This document shows, piece after piece, positions 20,663-31,075 of a stretch of 64,000 nucleotides of DNA. Origin of the DNA: Lodderomyces elongisporus (Eukaryota; Ascomycota; Pichiomycetes; Serinales; Debaryomycetaceae); NCBI RefSeq assembly GCF_030384665.1, contig NC_083676.1, positions 930,001-994,000 on the forward strand, in the 5' to 3' direction. The notes beneath the pieces were generated by a model. That model saw nothing but the letters and a program-made list of their open reading frames with translations. It did no database searches and was not told the DNA's origin. A program made the translations under genes and the position numbers. Each line of letters begins with the position of its first letter. The first letter of the stretch is position 1.

Positions 20663-23600
20663 ATGTCAAACAATCCTACTAAGCAGGACCGCTCGGAAGC
20701 GATCAAGGATATAAAGAGTAAGATTGCCATAGAGCGGAACATCATTCAAGGATATCAGGATGTGAAGCGAAATTCGACGAATGCTGAGGTTGTACAAAAG
20801 TGTAAGTCGAAAATTGTTGAGTCGCAAACATTGATTGATTTCTACCTGGACTCCTTAAACAAGTTGATGAGACAGATGCGGGAATTAGACACCAAGAGTA
20901 GTGCCGATGACGACAGGAGCTCTCGAAGCAGAATGTCGGTGACGAAGCCAACTTTTTCTAGGTTTGATCTTATCAAGTATGAGTGTCCTTCTTTAGGTCA
21001 CAAGATACAGCACATGATCCAACAGTTGCAATTTAAGCTTCAAGTGGAGAACCAGTATCGTGAAGCAAACATGAAAATTTCACATTTGTATTTGATGGAC
21101 GGAGATAAGTCTTCGAGTAATGCAGCCGAGGGCGGTAGAGCTGAAAGCGATCAGAAGATTCAGTTACTTGAAAAGACTTTGAGGAAATATCAAAGCTTTA
21201 ATATCAACTATGACGATTTTAACAAGGACTATGAAATCATGGATACGCCAAAGCATGTAAGAAAACCTTTAAGTGGAAAACTCACTATTGGGGTAACATG
21301 TGTTAGAGATGTGGATCACATGGCTACAGCGGCTTTCAAAAAGCGTGAAACCATTGTTGTTGTGAAGATTGATGATGTCGAGAAAGCTCGTACGAGGCCC
21401 TCGAAGAATGACAACTGGTCAGAGGAAATGATCATCAACGTTGATAAGAGTCACGAAATTGAACTCACGGTAATGGATAAACAAGCTGGGAATTACGTGC
21501 CAATAGCAATCAACTGGCTTTCATTATTTGACCTCGCGGAAGAGATTCGTAAGAAAAAAGTTGCAAATGATCCTGGGGCAAGTGGATGGTTGCCGGCATC
21601 GAATTTGCCCCAGACAAGTGATTATGATCAAACCCCATTCCAAAGTAGCTCCAATACAAGCCAAGGCTCGTCGTTAACACTTCCCGTACAAAACGACTTA
21701 GCTCCATCTAAATCTCCTATAAAGGGAGACCGGGATGTTTCAGAGCGTCAAAAGATTCTGGTCAATACCTGGATCAGTCTTGAGCCATGCGGCCAAATGC
21801 TTGTGAATTTGAATTTTGAGAAATCAGTTTCGGAAGGTAAACAATTTGCTGGACCTCTTGGACGTCATGGCGCTATTCGTCAAAAGAAAGAAGAAATTTT
21901 CGAACAGCAAGGACATCATTTTGTGCAAAAACAATTTTATAATATCATGTGTTGTGCACTTTGTGGTGAGTTTCTTCGATACACTGGATTTCAATGTCAA
22001 GATTGTAAGTTTTTGTGTCATAAAAAATGTTACCAAAAGGTTGTTACCAAGTGTATTTCGAAACCTGGCTCCAATGATGACGCGGCTCAGCTCAAACATC
22101 GTATCCCACATAGATTTGAGCCCATCACGAACCACGGAACGAAATGGTGTTGTCACTGTGGATATCTTTTGCCATGGGGGAAAAAGAATGCTCGGAAATG
22201 TTCTGAGTGTGGAGTCATGTGCCATGCACACTGTACCCATTTGGTGCCGGACCTTTGTGGAATGTCTTTGCAAATGGCCAATGAAATTTTAGCAACTATA
22301 AAATCAACCAAAGTTTCACCAAAGAAGGACTCACCAACTAGAGAAAAGTTTGTTCCAAGTGGAAATGAGCACCAATCTCCTTTGTCACAACAAAGACAAA
22401 AACCAAAGGCATTACCACCAAAACCTGCAACACTGGCAATGCCTTCTTATAATGTTGTGCCCACTTTGAATAATCAGTACCAACAGCACAAACTGCACCG
22501 CGAAGATGACAGAAACATTGAAAAACCTTTTGAGTCAAAGTTACCTACAACTTACCAGAACCACCAACTTCAAGAACCTGCAGCGGTGAACGAGTATCCA
22601 CGTGCGGGAAGAAGACGCCCACCAACAACGGAGACAGAAGAACAAGCAGAACAAGCAGAACAAGAGGAAGACGGTAAAAGAGGAACAGAAGCGGTAAGGC
22701 AATCAAGAGCGTTTGCGGCCGAGAAAAACCAGTTGCAAACTCCAGAGAAACATAGAAATCAATCAATTTTTGGCCATGAGGATGATGATAATGATGATGA
22801 TGATGATGATGATGATGAGTATGCTCAACAGCATGGCGGGGCTCATAATAAAGCTCGCCTGAATGTACTGGAAGTCCAATACGATGGAAAAAATATTGAT
22901 CTTTCTCAAACCGATATCAAAAACATCAAAGATAATGACGGTAAGCGTGATAATATTCGTAATACGTTTGAGAATTTCGAATACAACAATCATTCAACGC
23001 AAGACCAAGTTGTTCCAATGGATGTGGATACTAGCAACCACGTGGAAAGCCCATTTGCAGATCAACATCAGCAGCTCCAAAAAGAACCATCAAAAGCACA
23101 CTCTAAATCTTCAAAGAGTAAACGTCGTAGAAGAAAAGTTGGTTTGGACGACTTCCAATTCTTGGCTGTTTTGGGTAAGGGTAATTTTGGTAAAGTAATG
23201 TTGGCCGAGTCGAGACACACCCAAAAATTATGTGCAATCAAAGTTCTAAAGAAGGATTTTATTGTTGAAAACGATGAAGCAGAAAGTGTTAAATCCGAGA
23301 AACGAGTATTTCTAACCGCAAATAAGGAGATGCATCCATTCTTGTTGAATTTGCATTGCTGCTTTCAAACCGAGAATAGAATATACTTTGTTATGGAATA
23401 CATTTCTGGTGGTGACTTGATGTGGCATATTCAGAATAATAGATTCACAGCACGAAGAGCCAAGTACTATGCTTGTGAGGTCTTGCTTGGTTTAAAGTAT
23501 TTCCATGATAGTGGTATAGTATACCGTGACTTGAAGTTGGATAACATCTTGCTAACGACTAAGGGCCATATCAAAATTGCAGATTACGGTTTGTGTAAGG

Positions 23601-24139
23601 AAAATATGTGGCACGGGAACACCACGTCAACGTTTTGTGGTACTCCGGAATTTATGGCTCCAGAAATTGTCACTGGTAAGAAATACGATCGATCTGTAGA
23701 CTGGTGGGCGTTTGGTGTATTGTTGTTTCAAATGCTTTTATGTCAGTCGCCATTCAAAGGTGATGATGAGGATGATATTTTCAATGCCATTGAGCACGAT
23801 GAAGTCAAATTCCCGGTTAGTTTATCTGGCCCAACTGTTTTGGTTTTGCAAGCGTTGTTGACGAAGGACCCACAGCAGAGATTGGGTAGTAGCGAACGTG
23901 ACGCTGAAGAGATTATGGAGCATCCATATTTCCAAGATGTCAATTTTGATGACGTTTTGAATTGCCGCGTGCCTCCTCCTTTTATTCCTGAATTGAAATC
24001 CGAACATGATTACTCCAATTTCGATAAGGAGTTTACTTCAGAGACACCACGATTGACACCGGTAGAGACAGTGTTGACTTCAGAAATGCAAGAGCAGTTC
24101 AGAGGATTCTCACATATTTCTGACCACGCTTCTATCTAG
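20663..24139 (+). CDS. PKC1: Protein kinase C of the cell-wall integrity pathway
   Basis: A 1158-residue kinase with the full fungal Pkc1 architecture: N-terminal HR1 repeats (Rho1 binding, about 1-190), a C2-like segment (about 200-280), two C1 zinc fingers (about 418-466 and 481-530), a low-complexity linker with a Glu/Asp run, and an AGC kinase domain from about residue 830. Visible kinase motifs are the glycine loop GKGNFGKV, AIKVLKKD, the catalytic YRDLKLDN (about 953-960), DYGLCKE (DYG in place of DFG, as in fungal Pkc1), the activation loop STFCGTPEF, the turn motif ETPRLTP and the hydrophobic motif FRGFSHI near the end. It relays Rho1 signals to the Bck1-Mkk-Mkc1 cascade. Convergent with the RAS2-like gene. 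Confidence 0.97.
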   Translation: MSNNPTKQDRSEAIKDIKSKIAIERNIIQGYQDVKRNSTNAEVVQKCKSKIVESQTLIDFYLDSLNKLMRQMRELDTKSSADDDRSSRSRMSVTKPTFSRFDLIKYECPSLGHKIQHMIQQLQFKLQVENQYREANMKISHLYLMDGDKSSSNAAEGGRAESDQKIQLLEKTLRKYQSFNINYDDFNKDYEIMDTPKHVRKPLSGKLTIGVTCVRDVDHMATAAFKKRETIVVVKIDDVEKARTRPSKNDNWSEEMIINVDKSHEIELTVMDKQAGNYVPIAINWLSLFDLAEEIRKKKVANDPGASGWLPASNLPQTSDYDQTPFQSSSNTSQGSSLTLPVQNDLAPSKSPIKGDRDVSERQKILVNTWISLEPCGQMLVNLNFEKSVSEGKQFAGPLGRHGAIRQKKEEIFEQQGHHFVQKQFYNIMCCALCGEFLRYTGFQCQDCKFLCHKKCYQKVVTKCISKPGSNDDAAQLKHRIPHRFEPITNHGTKWCCHCGYLLPWGKKNARKCSECGVMCHAHCTHLVPDLCGMSLQMANEILATIKSTKVSPKKDSPTREKFVPSGNEHQSPLSQQRQKPKALPPKPATLAMPSYNVVPTLNNQYQQHKLHREDDRNIEKPFESKLPTTYQNHQLQEPAAVNEYPRAGRRRPPTTETEEQAEQAEQEEDGKRGTEAVRQSRAFAAEKNQLQTPEKHRNQSIFGHEDDDNDDDDDDDDEYAQQHGGAHNKARLNVLEVQYDGKNIDLSQTDIKNIKDNDGKRDNIRNTFENFEYNNHSTQDQVVPMDVDTSNHVESPFADQHQQLQKEPSKAHSKSSKSKRRRRKVGLDDFQFLAVLGKGNFGKVMLAESRHTQKLCAIKVLKKDFIVENDEAESVKSEKRVFLTANKEMHPFLLNLHCCFQTENRIYFVMEYISGGDLMWHIQNNRFTARRAKYYACEVLLGLKYFHDSGIVYRDLKLDNILLTTKGHIKIADYGLCKENMWHGNTTSTFCGTPEFMAPEIVTGKKYDRSVDWWAFGVLLFQMLLCQSPFKGDDEDDIFNAIEHDEVKFPVSLSGPTVLVLQALLTKDPQQRLGSSERDAEEIMEHPYFQDVNFDDVLNCRVPPPFIPELKSEHDYSNFDKEFTSETPRLTPVETVLTSEMQEQFRGFSHISDHASI

Positions 24140-24486
24140 ATTTTGAGATGTACACTCCAGTGATGCCAAAGCTATCACTCACAATTTAATAACGTTTAGT
24201 AAATGGTATTTTATAAATCTATTTTATAAATCTATTTTATTAATCTATTTTATTAATCTATTTTATTAATCTATTTTATTAATCTATTTTATTAATCTAT
24301 TTTATTAATCTATTTTATTAATCTATTTTATTAATCTATTTTAACATTCTATAAATTTCTATTTTAAACAAAATTGAGTAATTTTTTAATCAAAATAACA
24401 TATATGGGGGGAAAAAAAAGGAAGCTGAAAGCGGAAAGCAAAAAGGAATAAAGAATCAAAAAATAGTTAGAGAGTAGATGTATGTA
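24140..24486. other. Convergent intergenic spacer between PKC1 and the RAS2-like gene
   Basis: 347 bp, about 40% of which is the 13-bp tandem array annotated separately; the remainder is AT-rich with a G4A8 stretch near 24407. Holds both 3' untranslated regions. Confidence 0.7.
24208..24343. repeat. 13-bp minisatellite, 10 full copies plus part of an eleventh
   Basis: Unit ATTTTATTAATCT. Copies start at 24208, 24221, 24234 and every 13 bp to 24325; the first two carry ATAAATCT instead of ATTAATCT and the rest are identical by eye. Confidence 0.93.
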
Positions 24487-25491
24487 TTAAACAATGGAGC
24501 AGCATTTGCTGTTTGAACTTTCGTCATTATCATCATCGCTGTATCGTGAACGTCTTATGCTCTGTGATCTTTGTCGCAGGTAGGACGACTTTTTTTCCAA
24601 GGTGGGTTTGTTCTTCAGTTTCACCAACAGAAGCGAAATGTTTGCTACTGGTTCAACACTGTGAGATTCCTTGAGAAACCCATTTAAATCCAACTTCAGT
24701 GTTGTCCTTTTTTTCTGATCAAGATCCTGGCTTTTATTTTTATTTTCATTTTTATTCTCATTTTCATTTTCAATTTGTTCAGGATCCTGGTTCTGATTTT
24801 GATCTAGATCTAGGTAGTGATCATTGTTGGCTTCATCAATTGTAGGCACATAAAATAAACTTTTCGAGCTTTCTCTAGACAAATTTGCCGAAATTTCCAA
24901 GGCGTCCGACTTCCTCCTCGATGCTTGTTGTTGCTCTGTTATACTTGTTATGTGATTGACCAACTCTTGGAAACAGTCTTGGACATGCTCATTTTTCATT
25001 GCCGAACACTCGTGGAAAGCCAACGCACCAAGTTTATCGGCAAGGGTTTGCCCATCATGACTGTATACACGTCTCTCATCCACAAGGTCCAGTTTTGTTC
25101 CAATGATAACAAATGGAGGAAACTGATCTGACTTGAGAAATAATCGTACGCCATTGTAGTACTCTTCCACTGCGTTGAAGGAATCTATATCAGTCACCGA
25201 GTAGACAAATGCCAATGTTGTGGCGTTTTCAATCGGTCGTCTTTGGCTGCCTGAAAACATATCTTCCCGTCCAAAATTACTGTCATATAGTAAAATGGAC
25301 TCGTACTGGCGCAACTTGTCATTATATATTCGTTTCGGGTAAACGTCTTCATTATCGATATTGTCTTCGACTTTTTCGTGTACATAATTAAATATCAATG
25401 ACGATTTACCAACCTTGTTATAACCGATGACGCATATCCCATACTTTGAAGTGAGCACCTTCAAGTTATCTTGACACATTTCTCCCGACAT
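24487..25491 (-). CDS. RAS2: Degenerate Ras-family GTPase (RAS2-type) with CAAX box
   Basis: A 334-residue protein with a Ras-like G domain (about 15-185), a long Asn/Glu/Lys-rich hypervariable region and a C-terminal CCSIV, a CAAX prenylation box with an extra cysteine for palmitoylation. Motifs: P-loop GYNKVGKSS (23-31), GTKLDL (131-136, equivalent to NKxD) and ECSAMKN (161-167). Several key positions are unusual: residues at Ras Gly12/Gly13 are Asn25/Lys26, switch I lacks the Thr35 equivalent, and switch II reads DSNFGRE instead of DTAGQE, with an extra residue and Arg at the Gln61 position. Candida albicans RAS2 is likewise atypical and, from memory, is next to PKC1, supporting the symbol. 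Confidence 0.8.
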   Translation of the reverse strand: MSGEMCQDNLKVLTSKYGICVIGYNKVGKSSLIFNYVHEKVEDNIDNEDVYPKRIYNDKLRQYESILLYDSNFGREDMFSGSQRRPIENATTLAFVYSVTDIDSFNAVEEYYNGVRLFLKSDQFPPFVIIGTKLDLVDERRVYSHDGQTLADKLGALAFHECSAMKNEHVQDCFQELVNHITSITEQQQASRRKSDALEISANLSRESSKSLFYVPTIDEANNDHYLDLDQNQNQDPEQIENENENKNENKNKSQDLDQKKRTTLKLDLNGFLKESHSVEPVANISLLLVKLKNKPTLEKKSSYLRQRSQSIRRSRYSDDDNDESSNSKCCSIV

Positions 25492-26959
25492 ACTGAGCAG
25501 TGTTGATTTTCAATTTGTATTAGTATGAAAAGAAGATGTTGATGAGGAAGTGTAAAAAAAAAGAAAAATAAAAAAGGATGCCTTTTGTAATCTCTTGAAG
25601 TTTATGATAAGCCCAACGGAAGAAGAAAAATCATAAAAAGAAGCGGGGAAAAAGCTTGTTAAAAACACCTTCATGCAAATAAACTCGGCTTCAGTTTTGT
25701 GCTTTTCACCAATAATCTCGATTTGCAAGAAAACTAAAAAAAAAAGAAAGAAAGAAAGAAAGAAAGAAAGAATAATTATATATGTGTATATGTGTATATG
25801 TATATAAGTATATTATAATGGGTAGGTGAGGGGGAAATGATTCATTATATAATAAGTCGGAGTCGGTGTTGATGTAGTAATTGAGGGGTGCGATGGAAAA
25901 CTAAGAAATCAGTTGGTTTTCTGTTGATCTTTGTTTGATCAGACTCAACTCTGCTATATTCTCCTCTTCTCTTCTCTTGTCTTGTCTTGTCTTGTCTTGT
26001 CTTGTGCTTCTTGCTTGAATAATTACCACAAGTTACAAACCACAATGTACTTTGTAGTAACACTAGCACAAACTGAGCTTGTTAAAGTTGCTACAAATTA
26101 ATTAATGGGTAAAGTGTTTCCATTATGCATAAGTTGTTAACCTCTACTACCAAGACACCTGACCACGTTTCTAGGTACACATCTACCGCTATTACAACTA
26201 TCTATTGTTCGACTCTAAGTTTAGTCTATTATAAGAAAAGAAAAAAGAAAAGAGGAAAAAAGAAAAAAGACAAAGACAAGAAAACGAATAAGAAAATAGA
26301 AAAAAGGTAAGAAACCGTTGGAATCTCGGGGATCCATAAAAAGTAAATATTTCCATACAATTTTCTTTTTTTGCGATTTTGACTGTTTAAGTTTGACCAT
26401 CCTAAAAAATTTAAGAAACATAAAGATTCAAGTGCAATAGTTTGACCTCAGAGCGGAGAAAACAAACTTTTCACTATGTTGTTGTAAATATTATAACTAT
26501 CTTCTTATGATAAAGTCGATTCAAATTTAATAAAAGTGTAACAAATCAAGTTTTATTCCACTCATGTCGGAGAACATCTTCCGAAAATCGCATGATGAAA
26601 CGAAAAAGTGTCAAGAGGTGACAATTATGCAAAGGAAGCTGTTCGTGCAGATAAAGGAATATGTAAATGCAAGTGTTGGTAAAAGTCACGTGACTAGATT
26701 ATACTTCAATTGAAGATGTATGGGAAAATGTGAGCATGGCGCATATCTTGGATCAGTTTCAGAGAAAATTTTACTTTTTTTTAAATAAAAAAGTGGCATT
26801 TTCACAACAAAATGTTGACGAAATTATTCTACAAATTTTGATCCTTCCCATAAATCCATTAAATTCTTATAGTCTACTATAATTGAAAACAAAAACGGAA
26901 AAAAGAATATAGAATTATTGACTAAACAGGTGTGCATTAACTACTTAATTGCTCATTTC
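25492..26959. other. Intergenic: RAS2-like promoter and MAK21 3' flank
   Basis: Mostly low-complexity AT-rich DNA: (AAAG)n at about 25740-25770, the pentamer CTTGT six times at 25976-26005, and A/G tracts at 26230-26310. A palindromic E-box GTCACGTGAC is at 26685-26694. A small open frame on the + strand (26564-26713) is listed separately. Confidence 0.6.
26564..26713 (+). CDS. Possible small ORF, 49 residues, unknown
   Basis: ATG at 26564 opens a 49-residue frame in otherwise low-complexity DNA. The predicted peptide is charged and helical-looking (QRKLFVQIKEYVN), with no Ser/Phe low-complexity bias typical of chance frames here. It could be a short protein or the first exon of a spliced gene; I found no convincing donor/acceptor pair. 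It contains the GTCACGTGAC palindrome, so the region could equally be regulatory. Confidence 0.2.
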   Translation: MSENIFRKSHDETKKCQEVTIMQRKLFVQIKEYVNASVGKSHVTRLYFN

Positions 26960-29900
26960 TTACTCCAAATACTGTGCATAATCCTCTGGGGATGCGAATA
27001 AAGGCAAATCTTTGACTCTTTGGCGCTTAGACTTTTTACCCTTTTTCAAACTATCCTTTTCGTCTGCTCTAGAACGCTTTTTATTGGTTTTTTCAACCAA
27101 TTCACTTTCTCCTTCCGTTTCCTCTTCTTCTTCGTCTTCTTCTTCAACTTCATCAACACCATTTAATGCATCAAGATCAACTTCTGAATCGCTAAACTCG
27201 TCATCCTGATTGATATTAAACATTTCTCTTTCTTCCTCGTCAAAATCGTCTTCTTCGTCCTCATCAAACGAACCCTCGTTCTCAGAAAAATCAACTTCAC
27301 CAACAACATCTTCCCCGTCTTCATCGAGATCACTAGGTAACTCTCCTTCTCTTTCTCCGTCATTCTCCTGATCACCATCATCATCATCATCATCATCATC
27401 ATCCATATCTGAAAAGTCAGCCTCGTCAAAATCTGAGAACCCTCCATCCGAAATATCATCCTCAACATCAGGTTTAGATTTAACCAAAGCTTTCCACACC
27501 TCTTCATCATCCATATCTCCGTCCCTTTCGATTTCGTCGTCTATATCAACATCTCCCACATCACCATCTTTATGAACCTTTTTGTTCTTTATTTTCTGAA
27601 CTTTGGTAGTGAAATACTGATGGAAAAAACGCTCATCTGCTTTAATATCAGTCACTTTCTTGTTTAACCAATTTTCGGTATTTGCGGGTACTTCCTTATT
27701 AAGAACATTGGTTGACTTGACAAGTAAATCACCTGTATGCGTACCACCCAAAGGTTGCATAATCGACGACCCTTTGGTTTGTGCCTTCTGCTTAGCATTC
27801 TTATATACAAATCTATCCAAAAAGTGAGCAAGTGTGTACAAGCCGAGATCTGGCTTTGGTTGTGGAGTCCCATCAATGATTGATGATGCGTAAATTGCAA
27901 CTGTTGGGTGGTAATGGTTCAAGAATTGGTTGATCTCCCAAAGTGACGAGTTTTGAGCATTTGCATGAGTAGGATCTCGCTTCTTAGGGTCGTACAAAGA
28001 ATCGGGTGTAATCTCTTTTTCGTCTAAAGATTTTGGTTCTTGTTCTTGTTCTTGTTCTTGTTTTTGTTTTTGTTTTTGCACTTCCACTTGAGCTTGTTGT
28101 TTCTCACTCTCTTCATCTTGATCCGGTCGAGCAGCCTTCTCCACCAAAAGATCAAAAACTTCGGGAATGGTTTTCGATAATTCAATCAACAAAAACAACA
28201 TACCAGCAATCGCACCCACATTGAGCCAATGCAAAATGACTTGCATTATTCTCTTGACAAATGCCAATACCCTGGGTACATTATCCTTATCGTGCTTAAG
28301 AGACTTGTATAGCAAATTCAAGTATATACCTTGCTTTGAAGTATTCACCAATCTTGAATCCAATAACGACTCGTACAAGGTTCTGTAGTATCTATCAGAA
28401 TTGATTTTTTGCTGAGAAACAATATGGTTGATGAGCACTAATGCTTGGATAGCCGTATTGAAATTCGCACTATGGGTTATTTTGAAAAGTGTATCAAGGT
28501 GGACTTGGAACACATCATTGGGCAATTCAGAAAATGGAAAAGCACGGTTCAAACCAGTTAAAAGTGCAGAAAACATCTTGGTATTCTTCTCTTCAATTAT
28601 CTCATGTTCAGTCTTTTCTTCTTTTTTAACTGATCTACCACCCTTCTTTCCCTTTTTAAAGTTTTTCCTGTTGTTGTGTCTACCCTTTTCAGATTTGCCA
28701 ACTCCATTATTATTGGACTTGTCGCCCTCACCATCTTTTGACAACGAGTTTGATTCAAGAAGCACTTTTTCAAAAAGTGCAAAATACGTCTTGACCAAAG
28801 TATTGGCCAACTCTACTTCTTTTCTTGTAATAATTGTTTGATTGAGTGTAGTCACACCGTAATATTTGGAATGATCATCATTGTTGCTTTGAAAAATAAT
28901 ATCAATGACGGCATCAACAATGATCTTTTTCATTGCAGGATGAGCTTGCTGAAGCTGTAAGATGGAATATGAGGCCTTAGCAGAAACTTTGTTATCCATG
29001 TCACCCAATTTGTTTACACCAAGCTTGAGCAAATTCACTTCTTGTTCTGGTTTTGCACTCAACAAGTCAAATGTATGTGTTAATGCACTCATACGCACAT
29101 GCACAATTGAGTCTTGTAATAATTTCTCCAAAATTTGAATGAATTTGAAATACCATTTTTTCAACATATCTTCAAAGTAGTATACAGCCAATCGCGAGTC
29201 AGAATCCTCCTTTGTCAAAGGTTGTTTATCAAAAGCAAGTAATTTTCTATCGGGTAACAATCCATTTAGAAGCAAATCCTTCATTGCAGTAATCGATTGC
29301 AATGCAGCGGTTCTGGATTTTTTCTCACAATAACCTAGTAAGGTCTCCATGGCTTTGATATTGTGCATTGGTGCTTCCTGTATCAACAATGTCAATGCTG
29401 AGATTTTATCATTCAAAGTACCACTCGTCAATATCTGAGACAAGAACTTTTTCTGCGAAGTATTTGAAGCAAATTCTTCAAGATAGGTCTTGTTGTCATT
29501 GTCCAAGGTCAATTTGGCTCGATCTAAGAGTCTTTCCCTGGCAAACCTATCCAACTTTGGCACTTCAACAGTTGGGAGAGAAAAACTATTATACCAATCC
29601 AATCTACTAGGAACTTTTAATTTATCGCTCGAAACAGACGAAAAATCGGATATTTCCAGTGGTGCTGTAACCGCTGGATCTGCTTCGTTGGTCTCCTTAC
29701 CAGATTGTACATCTTCATTTGTATTGTTTTCGCTGCTTTCAAGAATTTCTTTGTTTTCATTTCCCTTGCTCTTGGATGAAGAGTTCAATGTTCCATCATC
29801 ATAAACAAGTTCTGGAACATCTTCAGGCTCTTCCTCTTCCTCTTCCTCTTCTTCGTCGCTCAGCCCAGAAAAATCTGTCACTGAAACATTTGAGTCCTCG

Positions 29901-29987
29901 TTTTCTTGACTGTCCTCATCTTCTACTTCAGCATGTCCCTCAGCAGTAATTTCGCGACTATCATCATCGACTTCATCCTCCTTCTCC

Positions 29988-30029
<42 letters not shown>

Positions 30030-30457
30030 TCTTCTTCTTCCTCTTCTTCTTCTTCCTCTTCTTCAACCACAGGAACCTCACCATTGCCTAATCCGATTCC
30101 GTTCATAAATTTACTCAACTCATTGTTGAGTGACTTGTCCAGAGTTTGTTGTGAATCATCGCCAAATTCCATTTCACTCTCTTCACCGCTTTCAATACCA
30201 GCCAACAATTTCAAGTCTTCTTCAGTTGCACCTAAAGCTAATGCCTCTTGACGGAGAATATCATCGGTGGACTCTTCCTTTGGGTTTTCATTGGCTTTTT
30301 CCTTAAACTCCTTGTCTTCCTTTTTATTCAGCGTTTTTTGATTTTTTTTCAGTCCACGTTTGTCTTTCTTTCCTCTGCCTGTACTCCCAGGTTTCAGTTG
30401 ATTTAATTTATTGGAAATCTTATCCTTAAGGTTGGACAAATTCAAACCAGTACTCAT
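26960..30457 (-). CDS. MAK21: Mak21/Noc1, 60S ribosome assembly factor
   Basis: A 1165-residue nucleolar protein of the CBF/Mak21 family. The N-terminus is basic (KKDKRGLKKNQK), followed by a long poly-Glu tract (about residues 132-160) and further acidic patches. The helical repeat core contains the Noc1 signatures LDWYNSFSLP and, in the CBF domain, GIYLNLLYKSLKHD and GMLFLLIELSKTIPE, then KRDPTHANAQNSSLWE and HYHPTVAIYASSI. The C-terminus alternates acidic tracts with a basic nuclear-localisation-like KKGKKSKRQR. Mak21 pairs with Noc2 on early pre-60S particles. Length is slightly above yeast Mak21 (1025), through the acidic insertions. It is divergent from NTO1 with a 618-bp shared region. 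Confidence 0.94.
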
Positions 30458-31075
30458 TGGAAAGGGAGTTCTAATCTATTTTTGTATTAAAGTTAGGTTG
30501 ATAGCCTGGAAAGAAAATGTCTGTGTATCGGTATGTGTCTATTAATAAGTGAGTGTGTGTGTGTGTGTGTGTAATCTATAATACCGAGATGAGTTTCGTT
30601 ATTTGTAAATTCTCATTTTTTTTTTTCTCTCTCTCAATTGTGATTTCGTGATGAGGTTCTCTACATGCGCGCGCGCGTGCGGCTTATGGACGAAGAAAAT
30701 CTCGTTTTAAACTTTTTTATGTTTATAATTTTATCTATTTTTTGTGCGTACTCCTTTCTATGGGCTTTCCTTTGTTGGGCGCAACAATTCCCTTTTTCCC
30801 TCCACAAAATTTAGTTTTTAACAATCCACCAATCTATTGACTATTATTACTGCAGCAACTACACGAATCACAAGCATAAGCATAATTATTACAGTCTCTA
30901 CTGGAACGTTACCAAACAAGTTCAAACGCTTGTTTTCCCCCTTCCCTTTTTTTTTGTTTTTCTTTCATCCCATCAAATGCGGAGAAATAAGTCACTTCAA
31001 GCATTTTTAGGAACACAACCAGAAACACAACAATAATTTTTTTTTTTAGAAAAAGAAAAAGAAAAAGAGTAAAGG
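30458..31075. promoter_or_regulatory. Divergent MAK21/NTO1 promoter with PAC-like site and alternating GC tract
   Basis: Contains (GT)n at about 30551-30572, GAGATGAGTT at 30586-30595 (close to the PAC element GCGATGAG typical of ribosome-biogenesis genes, about 130 bp from the MAK21 start), and a strictly alternating purine/pyrimidine run at 30662-30681 with TGCGCGCGCGCG at its centre. T-rich tracts precede NTO1. Confidence 0.55.

Noticed and set aside
23743..24007. Antisense frames inside PKC1, MAK21 and other long genes
   Set aside because: They are shadows of well-supported genes on the other strand and have no independent support.
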